A stretch of DNA of 64,000 nt from Chromatiales bacterium (GTDB taxonomy: Bacteria > Pseudomonadota > Gammaproteobacteria > Chromatiales > Chromatiaceae), in assembly GCA_028284585.1 (NCBI GenBank), contig JANQRK010000104.1:1-64000 (forward strand), in the 5' to 3' direction. The notes beneath the pieces were generated by a model. It saw only the letters and a program-made list of their open reading frames with translations. It was not told the DNA's origin and searched no databases. How positions within the stretch are numbered: the stretch's first letter is position 1; every line of letters starts with the position of its first letter. The translations under genes were made by a program, and so were the position numbers. Below are positions 1 through 9,081 of the stretch, one piece after another.

Positions 1-202
1 GTTTCGCAGGCAATGGCCGCGCCCTTGGCAAGAAACGCAACACCGAGTCGCGCTCGCACAGTGGCTCCCAAAGGGCCAGGGCACAAGCATTGTGGGCAAG
101 GTGCAGTCCGCCGGGAGGCAGGCCCTTTCCAAGGGTGGCAACACAGCCCACGATGCTTGTGCCCTGGCTGAGCGTCACAGAATTATCCGCTTGGCCCACT
201 AG
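1..202 (-). repeat. Nested-palindrome repeat element, copy 1 (left-truncated by window edge)
   Basis: Second copy of the element at 31320-31583, in opposite orientation and cut off by the start of the window. Bases 168-200 match the terminal inverted repeat of the other copy. Bases 1-70 match, as reverse complement, bases 31451-31521 with only a few differences. An 18-bp arm pair (80-97 and 146-163) forms a long hairpin. It ends 25 bp past the hrpB stop codon, so it may act as its transcription end. No protein is encoded, so any movement would need a transposase in trans. Confidence 0.8.
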
Positions 203-226
203 CATTCTACAGCCTACGCCGATGGG

Positions 227-2749
227 TCAGCGCCGCTTGCGTTTGCTGAAACGCGTCGCCTCGGCCGCCGCCGGATCATCCGGCCAATAGTGCTTGGGGT
301 AGCGACCGCGCATCTCTTTCTTGACCTGTTCGTAGGCGCCGTCCCAAAAGGCCGCTAAGTCGCTGGTTACTTGCAAGGGTCCCCCGGCCGGCGACAGCAA
401 ATGCAACACCAAGCTTAACCTTCCCGCGGCCAGGGTCGGCCCCTCGCGTAGACCCAACACCTCTTGTAAAGGCACCGCCAAGACAGGGGGTTCCTCGAAA
501 CTGTAACGGATCGGTCGGCGGGTGCCGGCCGGGGTCTCGATGTGGGTTGGCAACCACTGGTCGAGTCGGACTAGCCGCTCTCGGCCGAGCACAGCGGACA
601 GGGCGTCATGCAGTTTGATTGCGCGCAACTGGCGTGCGCCCTCGCCCGCATGCAGCCAAGGCGATAGCCAAGACGCCAGGTCTGCGAGCAAGCCGGCCTC
701 TGAGAAATCCGGCCAATCACCGACCGGGTCGACCCGGCACATCAGGCACACCCGAGCACGCAGGCCCATCGGGTCGTCAAAGAAGCGTGCCAGCCCCTGG
801 GCGCGGATCTGTGCCAATAGCAACTCGGCGACCGGATCATCGGCGCTCAGCGGCACCGCTTCCTCGCTGAGTACCAAGGCATCTAAACGACGGACCGCAC
901 GCGCGACGACATCGGATAGCTTCGGGTCCCAGCGCAGTTCGCGCCGCGCCTCGATCCGATCGGCGAACAGTGACTCGAGCTGTGCGCGATCGAGCGCGGC
1001 AGCCAGCCGGATATGGCCATCGCGCCCGCCCGCATCGACCTCGGCGATCACCAGGGCAGCGCTGCCGCACAGTGGATCATCGGCAGGAAGCAGCGCCGCA
1101 CGGCCGTTGCGCATCAAAAAGCGTCTCCCGTCCCGCGCCGTACCCAAGGCAACCCGATCTGGATAGGCCAACGCCAAAAACGCGCTGGCGGTTGGGGCCA
1201 TCGGTGTTGTTCCGGTCGTCGATTCGCACAGCCGCAGGTACTGCTGCGCTACCCGGTCTATCCGGCGCAACGCGGCGCGATCTGCATAGGCCGACAGGTT
1301 GGCGCCATCGCGCCATGCGGCCAGTGCATCGAGCCGGACTGTGATATCGGCCCCGCCGTTGGAGCCCCGACGCAAGGGATCCGGTTCGGAGACCAGTGCC
1401 GCCAGGTCGGCGGCTACCGTCGGACTGCCGCTGGTGCAGGCTGCCGCCAACATATAGGCGAGCCGTGGGTGGGCCGGGAAACGGCCCATCGCACGCCCCA
1501 GGGCGGTGGGCCGAGCATCGCTGTCCAAGGCGCCCAAATCGCGCAGCAGGTCGACCGCCTGGGCCCAGTGGGCCGGCGGGGGCGGATCCAGCCAGCTCAG
1601 ACGGGCACTGTCGGTCACGCCCCAGTTCGCTAGCTCAAGCACCAAGGGCGCAAGATCCGCCTCCAAGATCTCCGGCGGTGTCCAGTCCAACAGGCGGGCT
1701 TCACGCGCCGCGCCCCAGGCCCGATAACAACGGCCCGGCCCGAGACGCCCGGCCCGGCCCGCACGTTGGCGCGCCGAGGCCTTGCTGATGCGGCGCGTCT
1801 CGAGTCGGCTCAAACCGGTATTGGGGTTGAACGCCGGCATCCGCGTCAGGCCGCTATCGACCACCGCCTCGACACCCTCGATGGTGACACTGGTCTCGGC
1901 GATATCGGTCGCCAAGACGACCCGGCGGCGCTTACCCGGACCTTGCAGCACCGCATCCTGGGCCGCCGCCGGTAGATCGCCGAACAAGGGCATGGCCTCG
2001 ACCCGATCACCGCAACGCGCAGTGACCTGTTCGCGCATGCGCTCGATCTCGCGTCGCCCTGGCAGAAACACCAAGACGTCGCCGGCGCATTCTTCTAGTG
2101 CATGACCCAACAAATCCAGACACATCGGCACCGGGTCACGCAACTCGGCATCGCGCCCGGCATACAGGACCTCGATCGGGTAAAGGCTACCCCGCGCGGC
2201 AACCGCCTTTGCCGGCAGCATGGACAGCAACGCAGGTTGATCCAAGGTCGCCGACATGACCAATAGGCGCAGGTCATCGCGCAGACCAGTGACGATGTCC
2301 AGGCATAGTGCCAGCGAGAGATCACCGATTAGCTTGCGCTCATGAAACTCGTCGAATATCACCAGGCCGACACCAGGCAGTTCAGGGTCGTCCTGCAGGC
2401 GGCGCAACAGCAGACCTTCGGTCAACACCTCGATACGGGTGGCAGCCGAAATCCGGCGCTCGAAGCGCACCTGATAACCCACCGTGCCTCCGACTGCCTC
2501 GCCAAGCAGAGCGGCCATCCGCCGGGCGGCCATCCGCGCGGCTGGCCGCCGTGGCTCCAGGACCAAGATCTTGAGCTCGGCCAACCAGGGCTCATCGAGC
2601 AGCAGTAGCGGCACCAGTGTCGTCTTACCCGAACCGGGTTCGGCACTGAGAACAGCATGCCCATCCGCCAGCACCGCCCGCAATTCACCGATGCAATTGG
2701 CGACCGGCAGCTCAGACGAAGAAACCAGAGTGGTTTTTTGGCGTGCCAA
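227..2749 (-). CDS. hrpB: ATP-dependent helicase HrpB
   Basis: DEAH-box helicase of the HrpB family, 840 residues, the usual family length. Walker A is AEPGSGKTT at residues 36-44, the DEAH-type box is DEFH at 133-136, and motif III SAT is at 166-168. The helicase C-terminal part has ATDIAETSVTIEG, and the HrpB-specific C-terminal domain follows. The family acts on RNA or RNA-protein complexes, but its exact substrate in most bacteria is unknown. It is divergent from mltF with 95 bp between the starts. The gene is intact, and a repeat element lies immediately after its stop. Confidence 0.95.
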   Translation of the reverse strand: MARQKTTLVSSSELPVANCIGELRAVLADGHAVLSAEPGSGKTTLVPLLLLDEPWLAELKILVLEPRRPAARMAARRMAALLGEAVGGTVGYQVRFERRISAATRIEVLTEGLLLRRLQDDPELPGVGLVIFDEFHERKLIGDLSLALCLDIVTGLRDDLRLLVMSATLDQPALLSMLPAKAVAARGSLYPIEVLYAGRDAELRDPVPMCLDLLGHALEECAGDVLVFLPGRREIERMREQVTARCGDRVEAMPLFGDLPAAAQDAVLQGPGKRRRVVLATDIAETSVTIEGVEAVVDSGLTRMPAFNPNTGLSRLETRRISKASARQRAGRAGRLGPGRCYRAWGAAREARLLDWTPPEILEADLAPLVLELANWGVTDSARLSWLDPPPPAHWAQAVDLLRDLGALDSDARPTALGRAMGRFPAHPRLAYMLAAACTSGSPTVAADLAALVSEPDPLRRGSNGGADITVRLDALAAWRDGANLSAYADRAALRRIDRVAQQYLRLCESTTGTTPMAPTASAFLALAYPDRVALGTARDGRRFLMRNGRAALLPADDPLCGSAALVIAEVDAGGRDGHIRLAAALDRAQLESLFADRIEARRELRWDPKLSDVVARAVRRLDALVLSEEAVPLSADDPVAELLLAQIRAQGLARFFDDPMGLRARVCLMCRVDPVGDWPDFSEAGLLADLASWLSPWLHAGEGARQLRAIKLHDALSAVLGRERLVRLDQWLPTHIETPAGTRRPIRYSFEEPPVLAVPLQEVLGLREGPTLAAGRLSLVLHLLSPAGGPLQVTSDLAAFWDGAYEQVKKEMRGRYPKHYWPDDPAAAEATRFSKRKRR

Positions 2750-2844
2750 TGACTATCTTCCGAGTTCCACGACCCGCATCTGCGCGCAGATCGAAGTGAG
2801 CACGTGACAGCCAACTATAGGGTACCGAGCAGGACCGTGTCCCA

Positions 2845-4323
2845 ATGGAGCTAGCAAGCAGGCGTCAACGTGTCTTCGCGATCGGTATTGCCAGTGCACT
2901 GCTGCTAGGTGGTCTGTTCGGCATCCATGTGCTTTATGAGCCGGGCGGCCTGTCGGTTATGCAGCGTATCCAGCAGTCCGGCCGATTGTTGGTCGCCACG
3001 CGCGTCGGGCCAGCCACTTACCATGCCGGTGCTGCCGGTCCGGACGGCTTCGAATACACTCTGGCGCGGCGCTTTGCCCAAGACCACGGGCTGGATATCG
3101 AGTTCGTCTTTCCGCGATCCCTGGCAGCCCTGCTCGATGCGACCGAACGCGGGACTGTCCATTTGGCCGCGGCCGGGTTGAGTGACACCCCGCAACGCCG
3201 GCGGCGGTTGCGGTTTTCCGATCCCTATCGACAGACCGGCGAGCAGGTTGTTTATCGACGCGGTAGCCGGCGACCACGCTCGATGGATGAGATCGGCCCT
3301 GGCGAACTGCATGTGATCGCCCATTCCGCGCACGAGGAAACCCTGCACCGGTTGCGCCGCAGTGGCCTGCCGCAGCTCTCGTGGCAGCGCCAGACCAACC
3401 CGGATTCGCTGGCGCTGTTGGCCGCCATCGACCAAGGTAGCATCCGTTACGCAATGACGGATTCCGCCGAACTCGACCTGGGACGGCGACTATACCGGCA
3501 TGCCGCGGCCGCATTCAATCTGAGTGCACCCCGGCCCATCGCTTGGGCCATGTCACCCAGTGGAGACAGCAGTCTGCAGGATGCGGTCAACGCCTTTTTC
3601 CGCCGACTCGAGGACAATGGCGATCTGCAACGCCTGCGCGCGCGCTACTTCGGTCACCGGGGTCGCCTGAACTTTGTCGATACCCGCGAATTCTGGCGCA
3701 ACGTCCGTGACCGCCTGCCTGGCCTACGCGACCACTTTGAACAAGCGGCCGAATTGACCGGTATCGACTGGCGCCTGCTCGCGGCGATCGGTTACCAAGA
3801 ATCGCACTGGCGCAGCGACGCCGTTTCACCGACCGGCGTGCGGGGCGTCATGATGCTCACTCGGGCCACCGCACGTCAGCTGGGTATCGACGATCGCGTC
3901 GACCCGGTGCAAAGCATCATTGGCGGCGCCAAATACCTACGCAGGATAGAGCGAAGGATTCCCGAACGGGTCTCCGAGCCCGATCGTCTATGGTTGACGC
4001 TAGCCGGCTACAACGTCGGATTCGGCCATCTCGAAGATGCTCGCATGCTCACCGAGCGCGACGGTGCAGATCCTGATCTGTGGCTGGAGGTCAAACAACG
4101 GCTACCCCTGTTGGCACAGAAAGAATATTACCGGTCGTTGCGTTACGGCTTCGCGCGCGGCCAAGAGCCAGTCGACTATGTCGACAACATCCGCAACTAC
4201 TATGAGATGCTGGTCTGGTTCACGACTAGCAACCAGGCGGTACGCGACCGTCTGCTCAGCGCGGGTGACGATCAGCCGGGGAGCGATCCCGAACCACCGC
4301 CGGCACAACCGCGGCAAGGCTGA
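2845..4323 (+). CDS. mltF: Membrane-bound lytic murein transglycosylase F
   Basis: 492 residues. An N-terminal hydrophobic segment (about residues 10-28) acts as signal or membrane anchor. It is followed by a solute-binding-protein type 3 domain (about 40-265), which is the regulatory module of MltF, and then a SLT lytic transglycosylase domain. The catalytic glutamate is in YQES near residue 319, and the GVRGVMML motif follows. It cleaves the MurNAc-GlcNAc bond of peptidoglycan with 1,6-anhydro product formation, at the periplasmic face of the outer membrane. In E. coli mltF is next to tadA; here an accessory block separates the two. Confidence 0.93.
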   Translation: MELASRRQRVFAIGIASALLLGGLFGIHVLYEPGGLSVMQRIQQSGRLLVATRVGPATYHAGAAGPDGFEYTLARRFAQDHGLDIEFVFPRSLAALLDATERGTVHLAAAGLSDTPQRRRRLRFSDPYRQTGEQVVYRRGSRRPRSMDEIGPGELHVIAHSAHEETLHRLRRSGLPQLSWQRQTNPDSLALLAAIDQGSIRYAMTDSAELDLGRRLYRHAAAAFNLSAPRPIAWAMSPSGDSSLQDAVNAFFRRLEDNGDLQRLRARYFGHRGRLNFVDTREFWRNVRDRLPGLRDHFEQAAELTGIDWRLLAAIGYQESHWRSDAVSPTGVRGVMMLTRATARQLGIDDRVDPVQSIIGGAKYLRRIERRIPERVSEPDRLWLTLAGYNVGFGHLEDARMLTERDGADPDLWLEVKQRLPLLAQKEYYRSLRYGFARGQEPVDYVDNIRNYYEMLVWFTTSNQAVRDRLLSAGDDQPGSDPEPPPAQPRQG

Positions 4324-4405
4324 CCTCTATCGCGACACCAAGCAAGGGTGCTGTAACGGCCTACTGGTCCTTGGCCTACTCCACGGATCAGATTTTCGCT
4401 ATGGC

Positions 4406-4993
4406 TTAGGTAGCCTCGGCATCGACGATACGCAGCGCCTGTGCACGTGCAGCCGAGCGCAGCTGTGTCGCCAAGCCCGCGTCATCGACCGCACGCGCCA
4501 GGACCATCCCACCGACGCACAAAGCGGCGGTCGCCAGCGCGTCGCCATGTGCCGTTGGCGACGGCTTGAGCTGGCTTTCGAAGATGTCGGTCATCGAGGA
4601 CAGCACACGCCGAAACGCTTGGCGTACCTTCTCGCCACCGCGCGCGACATCGCTGGGTAATGCGATCATTGGGCAGCTACCCTCGATGTCGTCCATATGC
4701 TGATCGCTGAGATAGGCATTGATAATCACCTTCACAACATCCGGGCCACTCAGGTCCAGATCGACGCCCTCCCAGTGCTCGGCCGGGTGGTCCACCAAAA
4801 TCTGAGTCACCGCCTCGGCGAACAGCGACTCCTTGTCCGGGAAGTGTGCATAGAAGCCACCACGGGTGAGACCAGCGCCGGCCATGACCTCATCGATCGA
4901 GACCTCGGCGAAACCGCGCCGGTTGAACAGGCGTCGGGCCGATTGGAGGATCTTGTTGCGGGTCTTCACCTTGTGCTCGACGGTATAGGGCAT
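4406..4993 (-). CDS. TetR/AcrR-family transcriptional regulator
   Basis: 195 residues from the ATG at 4993. I chose this start because AGGAGAG lies 7 nt upstream; a longer reading from a TTG at 5023 has no such site. The N-terminal helix-turn-helix is typical of TetR (VKTRNKILQSARRLF through GLTRGGFYAHF, about residues 8-50), followed by an effector-binding C-terminal region. It is divergent from the VOC protein gene at 5119 and probably represses it and itself through the palindrome at 5042-5059. The inducer cannot be told from sequence. Confidence 0.9.
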   Translation of the reverse strand: MPYTVEHKVKTRNKILQSARRLFNRRGFAEVSIDEVMAGAGLTRGGFYAHFPDKESLFAEAVTQILVDHPAEHWEGVDLDLSGPDVVKVIINAYLSDQHMDDIEGSCPMIALPSDVARGGEKVRQAFRRVLSSMTDIFESQLKPSPTAHGDALATAALCVGGMVLARAVDDAGLATQLRSAARAQALRIVDAEAT

Positions 4994-5041
4994 GTGGTCT
5001 CTCCTGAAAGGCTCAGGCGCCAAGTTTAAGCACAGGCCAAG

Positions 5042-5059
5042 ATATGTTCTTGATCATAT
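5042..5059. promoter_or_regulatory. Candidate TetR operator
   Basis: Imperfect 18-bp palindrome with arms ATATG and CATAT, 14 of 18 positions symmetric. It lies between the divergent starts of the TetR gene (4993) and the VOC gene (5119), where an operator for a self-regulating TetR protein is expected. Function is inferred from position and symmetry only. Confidence 0.45.
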
Positions 5060-5118
5060 TTAGGCCATGGCTATGCTGGTTTCTCGCCTAGCTTTTGTTC
5101 ACTGAAGAGGTGCCTGCC

Positions 5119-5559
5119 ATGAACCCGATCCCAGAAGGTTTTCACACTATCACCCCCTACCTGGTGGCCGAAGATGCTGCCAAGGCCATTGAGCTCTACC
5201 AGGCCGCGTTCGACGCCGTCGAGGAGATGCGTATGCCCGCGCCCGATGGCACGGGTATCTGGCATGCTTGCATGCAAGTCGGCTCCTCCAAGCTGTTCTT
5301 GTGCGATGAGAACCCGAAACAACAGATGCTGGTCGGCAAGGGTGTGCGCTTTTATCTGTACTTCGACGACGTCGAGGCACAACACCGTCAGGCAATAGCC
5401 GCCGGCATGCAGGAGGCGATGCCACCAACCGACATGTTCTGGGGCGATCGCATGAGCATGGTCGTCGATCCCTTCGGCATCACCTGGACCCTGGCCTCGC
5501 ATGTGCGGGAGGTCAGCGACGAGGAGATGGCCGCTGCCATGGCCGAGCAGCAGTGCTGA
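5119..5559 (+). CDS. VOC-superfamily protein (PhnB/YdhR-like glyoxalase fold)
   Basis: 146 residues from the ATG at 5119, with GAAGAGG about 8 nt upstream. It is one vicinal-oxygen-chelate domain of the PhnB-like type: ITPYLVAEDAAKAIELYQ at the start, a repeated beta-alpha-beta-beta-beta unit, and DPFGITWTLASH near the end, which is the hallmark of this subgroup. Members bind small molecules or metals; most have no defined reaction. Its divergent placement from the TetR gene suggests that it is the regulator's target, perhaps a resistance or detoxification protein. Substrate unknown. Confidence 0.85.
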   Translation: MNPIPEGFHTITPYLVAEDAAKAIELYQAAFDAVEEMRMPAPDGTGIWHACMQVGSSKLFLCDENPKQQMLVGKGVRFYLYFDDVEAQHRQAIAAGMQEAMPPTDMFWGDRMSMVVDPFGITWTLASHVREVSDEEMAAAMAEQQC

Positions 5560-5593
5560 GCAACGCGGTAATGCGCCCATCACCGTCCTGAAG

Positions 5594-5626
5594 CACCGCC
5601 CTGAACTGATCAGTTCCGGGACGGTG
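5594..5626 (+). terminator. Strong palindromic hairpin after the VOC gene
   Basis: A perfect 14-bp palindrome (5603-5616, GAACTGATCAGTTC) is enclosed by outer arms CACCG (5594-5598) and CGGTG (5622-5626). It lies 35 bp after the VOC stop codon and could stop transcription, but no run of T follows, so it is not a classic intrinsic terminator. Confidence 0.35.
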
Positions 5627-5772
5627 GAACCCAGACCTTTGCTGCCCGCAGTGCACGGCGCACGACGCGATGGTCGTTTGCGACTATCCTAGTGTCAGCG
5701 GGCTAGCGACTGTAAGCGGCGGATGCGGATTCTGGGCAAGCGACAGGGTGGCTCAAGCCAAGGGTGTTCCGA

Positions 5773-6693
5773 ATGACCTTCGGCGCCATGTTCCACCACT
5801 TCCATGACGACGGCATTCACCATCCAGGACAGGGATCACTTTCTACAGAGCGATTCCGTGCCTTGCTGCAACGCCTCGCTCAAGGCTTCAATTTGTTGGA
5901 ACCAGAAGCCTATCTGGAGCAGCAGCAGGCCGGCGGATTGGGCGATCGAGATATCTGTTTGAGTTTCGACGACGCCCTGCTGTGCCAGTACGATGTGGCC
6001 TTGCCGGTACTCGACGAATTCGGGGCCAAGGCGTTCTTCTTCGTCTATAGCAGCGTATTCACCGAGCAACCCGATCAACTGGAGATCTATCGCGATTTCC
6101 GTAACACCAGCTTCGAGGACATCAGAGCCTTCTACGGCGCTTTTTTCGGGTTGCTCAAGCATGGTAGTCCAAGCGCCTTCGCGCAGTATCAAAAGGCTTA
6201 TCCGAGCGACTACCTGGCCGACTTTGCGTTCTACACCGAAGACGATAGGCGATTCCGTTTTGTACGAGACCAGGTACTGGCCGACGGTGCCTATGACGAC
6301 CTGATGCAGGCCTTGATGGAAGAGCACGCCTACCCCTTCGCACAGCGGCGTCGTGAACTGTGGATGCAAGCATCGCATGTCACCGACTTGGCGGCCCGTG
6401 GGCACGAAATCGGCCTACACAGTCACAGTCACCCGATGCAGATGCACAGGCTCAGTCGCGAACAACAGCACACGGAATACAGTCTCAATCGCCGCATGCT
6501 CCAGGATATTTGCGACCGGGCACCACGCACCATGTCCCACCCTTGCGGCAACTATGATCGGCATACGCTGAAGATCTTGCACGACATGGGCATCAGGCTA
6601 GGCTTTCGCTCCAACATGGCCCGAGCCGGCAATGGCTCCGCGTTGGAGATGCCGCGCGAGGACCATGCCAACCTGGTGCGTGATCTGTTGTGA
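5773..6693 (+). CDS. Polysaccharide deacetylase (NodB-like) family protein
   Basis: 306 residues from the ATG at 5773; a GTG at 5764 is also possible. It is a carbohydrate esterase 4 (NodB) fold. Motif 1 is SFDDA (D66-D67), motif 2 is HSHSH (H216-H220), which supplies the metal-binding histidines, and SHPCGNYD matches the motif 3 region. The metal ligands are therefore present and an N- or O-deacylation is likely. There is no signal peptide, so it acts in the cytoplasm, unlike peptidoglycan or chitin deacetylases. An insertion of about 110 residues follows the first motif. Its stop overlaps the formyltransferase start by 4 nt, so the two are translationally coupled. Confidence 0.82.
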   Translation: MTFGAMFHHFHDDGIHHPGQGSLSTERFRALLQRLAQGFNLLEPEAYLEQQQAGGLGDRDICLSFDDALLCQYDVALPVLDEFGAKAFFFVYSSVFTEQPDQLEIYRDFRNTSFEDIRAFYGAFFGLLKHGSPSAFAQYQKAYPSDYLADFAFYTEDDRRFRFVRDQVLADGAYDDLMQALMEEHAYPFAQRRRELWMQASHVTDLAARGHEIGLHSHSHPMQMHRLSREQQHTEYSLNRRMLQDICDRAPRTMSHPCGNYDRHTLKILHDMGIRLGFRSNMARAGNGSALEMPREDHANLVRDLL

Positions 6694-7484
6694 AGATCAC
6701 GGTGTTCACCTCGAATCAGCCACGCCATTTGTCCCTAGTCGAGCGCTTGGCCTCAGTGGCCGACACCTGCCATGCGGTATTGGAATGCAATACTGTTTAT
6801 CCGGGGCGCCGGCAGGACTTCTATAACAAGAGCCCCGTGATGGAGCGCTATTTTCGACAGGTCATGCAAGCCGAGCAGACGCTGTTCGGCGACGTGCGAT
6901 TCGCCCCGACCCATGTCCACCTCATGCCGATCCGTATGGGCGACCTCAACCTGCTAGGACCCGATGAACTGGCCGCCTGTCTGGATGCAGATGCCTATGT
7001 GGTATTTGGTGCCAGCTACATCAAGGGCTGGTTGTGCGATCACCTGGTCGAGCAGCGCGCATACAATATCCATATGGGTTTGTCGCCTTACTATCGAGGC
7101 TCATCCTGTAATTTTTGGGCGATGTATGACCGCCGGCCACACATGGTGGGTGCGACTATCCACCTGTTATCGCATGGTCTGGATAGCGGTCCGATGCTGT
7201 TTCACGCGGTGCCAGGTTTCAATGGCGAAGACCCCTTCGAGTTCACCATGCGTGCGGTGGTCGTAGCGCAGAACGCGTTACAGGAGCGCATCGCCGATGG
7301 TTCTATTTTTGAACTACCGGCCGTGGATCAGGATCGCAGTGCGCAGATGCGCTATTCGCGTAGCGCCGAATTTACCGATGAAGTGGCACAGGCCTTCCTC
7401 GATCGTATCGATGCCGGCAGATTATTGCACGGCGTGGCTGAGGCCGATTATCCGGCCGGCCTGCTGAGCCCAGTGTTCGGCTAA
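6690..7484 (+). CDS. Formyltransferase-fold protein (Fmt/PurN type)
   Basis: 264 residues, starting at the GTG at 6690 that overlaps the upstream TGA. It has the formyltransferase catalytic triad: N126 and H128 in NIHMGLSPYYRG and D165 in LDSGPML. Family members move a formyl group from 10-formyl-tetrahydrofolate to an amine, on nucleotides, Met-tRNA or nucleotide-activated amino sugars. It is shorter than Fmt (about 315), and the first 60 residues do not look like Fmt or PurN. The coupled deacetylase suggests the order: free an amine, then formylate it. The substrate is inferred to be an amino sugar or similar. Confidence 0.82.
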   Translation: MKITVFTSNQPRHLSLVERLASVADTCHAVLECNTVYPGRRQDFYNKSPVMERYFRQVMQAEQTLFGDVRFAPTHVHLMPIRMGDLNLLGPDELAACLDADAYVVFGASYIKGWLCDHLVEQRAYNIHMGLSPYYRGSSCNFWAMYDRRPHMVGATIHLLSHGLDSGPMLFHAVPGFNGEDPFEFTMRAVVVAQNALQERIADGSIFELPAVDQDRSAQMRYSRSAEFTDEVAQAFLDRIDAGRLLHGVAEADYPAGLLSPVFG

Positions 7485-7508
7485 CACCCGGGCGATGGTC
7501 GCGCAGAT

Positions 7509-9068
7509 TTATTGCGCGCGGCGCTGCAGCAGTCGGCGCAGGTCGGCGGTGGCGTCATAGTCGGCGTACCGGTCGCGCAGCATCTGACGCTGAACCTTCC
7601 CCAAAGCAGTGCGCGGCAGACTGGAGACCACCTCATAGGCCTGGGGCTGCTGAAAGTCCGCGAGAGACTGCGCACAAAAAGCACGCAGCCGGCGCTTATC
7701 GAGCTCAGCCTCGGGGTCAGCAATCACCACTGCCAGCACTGCCTCACCGAAGTAGCTGTCGGCAACACCGATGACTGCACATTCCCTGACGCCCGGCGCT
7801 GACATCAACACCGCCTCGACATCCTCTGGGTAGACATTGGTACCACCGACAATGATCATGTCCTTCTTGCGTCCAGCGAGATACAGATAGCCGTCGTCGT
7901 CCAGATAACCGAGGTCGCCGGTGAAAAAGAAGCCGTCACGTACACTGGCCATAGTGGCCTCTGGCTGACCAAAATAACCACTGAACCGCGTTGTGGTGCG
8001 GCAAATGATCTCACCCACAGTGCTAACGGCAACCGGCCTACCCTGGTCGTCGACGATAGCCAGCTCTACATAGTCGAGGGCCTTGCCAACACTGTGCAGA
8101 TTCGTCTGGCCGTCAGCCGGCGCGAGGTTGGTGACGATCCCGACCTCTGAGGCACCGTAACACTCGTGAAAGTCGCAGGCGAAGCGTTCTATACAGCGCT
8201 GTTTGAGTTCGGGGCGCAACAGCGCAGATGATGAGACGATGGTATGCAGGCTGTCCAGGGATTGCGGCTCGCGGGCCAATTGCGCTTCGATCTGCTCCAG
8301 ATGAGACGACACCATGATCGCAAAGGTAACCCGCTGCTGTTGCACCGCCGCGATCCAGCCGCGCGGGCTGAAGTGCGGTAGGATCACCGATGTCCCGCCA
8401 ATCAGCAATGGCAGCAAAGCAAGGCGGAAACCCAGCGAGTGATACATTGGGGTCGAGGTGATCACGACCTCGGCGTCGCCCAAACCATAGAGGGCCTGCG
8501 CTCCGTCCAGGGCGCGCCGGATCTTGCATGCCTGAGTCAATGTGATCGGTTTGGGATCACCGGTCGAGCCCGAGGTCATGGTGAGCAGAAAATCGCTGTC
8601 CGCGGCGGCTTGGCCGCTCCCTAACCGGTAGCTCGCCGGCTGTTGCGCCGTGATGTCCAGGTAGCGACATCCGGCCAGCGCGCTGCCAACCACCAAGACC
8701 GCGTTCTTAGCATCGGCGGGGGCGGCTTCGATGAAGCGCCGACAGACTGAGGGATTGGCGATCAAATAGCAGGCGGCGGTGGCCTGCATGGATCGCATCA
8801 CGGCATCGGCTGGTAAGCTAGTGCTGATCGGGGCCAGCATGACCCCGAGTTCGGCAGCGGCCAACATGCACAGCGTGAACTCAGCGCAGTTGTCCAGCGC
8901 CAGCACGATGCAATCCCCCTGGCGTATGTCCATCGCCAGCCACTGGGCGCAGACCCGCTCGGTGTGCCGTTGCAATTGTGCGTAACTGAACCTCTGCTTG
9001 CCGATGACCAGGGCCGTTCGGTGCGGATGCGCGCTGGCATGCCGTAGAAAGTGATCGACGATGTTCAT
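7509..9068 (-). CDS. AMP-dependent acyl-activating enzyme (acyl-CoA/ACP ligase family)
   Basis: 519 residues from the ATG at 9068; a GTG start 21 nt upstream would overlap the previous gene. ANL-superfamily adenylating enzyme with the P-loop MTSGSTGDPKP, the A5 motif CYGASE, the A7 motif TGDLGYLD, the GRKKDMIIVGG hinge, and a C-terminal lysine in RTALGKVQR. It should activate a carboxylate as acyl-AMP and load it onto CoA or a carrier protein. The acyl carrier protein two genes upstream is the likely partner. It ends the - strand operon and is convergent with the formyltransferase gene 24 bp away. The acid activated is unknown. Confidence 0.88.
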   Translation of the reverse strand: MNIVDHFLRHASAHPHRTALVIGKQRFSYAQLQRHTERVCAQWLAMDIRQGDCIVLALDNCAEFTLCMLAAAELGVMLAPISTSLPADAVMRSMQATAACYLIANPSVCRRFIEAAPADAKNAVLVVGSALAGCRYLDITAQQPASYRLGSGQAAADSDFLLTMTSGSTGDPKPITLTQACKIRRALDGAQALYGLGDAEVVITSTPMYHSLGFRLALLPLLIGGTSVILPHFSPRGWIAAVQQQRVTFAIMVSSHLEQIEAQLAREPQSLDSLHTIVSSSALLRPELKQRCIERFACDFHECYGASEVGIVTNLAPADGQTNLHSVGKALDYVELAIVDDQGRPVAVSTVGEIICRTTTRFSGYFGQPEATMASVRDGFFFTGDLGYLDDDGYLYLAGRKKDMIIVGGTNVYPEDVEAVLMSAPGVRECAVIGVADSYFGEAVLAVVIADPEAELDKRRLRAFCAQSLADFQQPQAYEVVSSLPRTALGKVQRQMLRDRYADYDATADLRRLLQRRAQ

Positions 9069-9081
9069 CGCGTTGCGCTGC

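Noticed and set aside
5071..5583. 170-residue open frame antisense to the VOC gene
   Set aside because: It overlaps the whole VOC domain, which has clear family motifs; no independent evidence.
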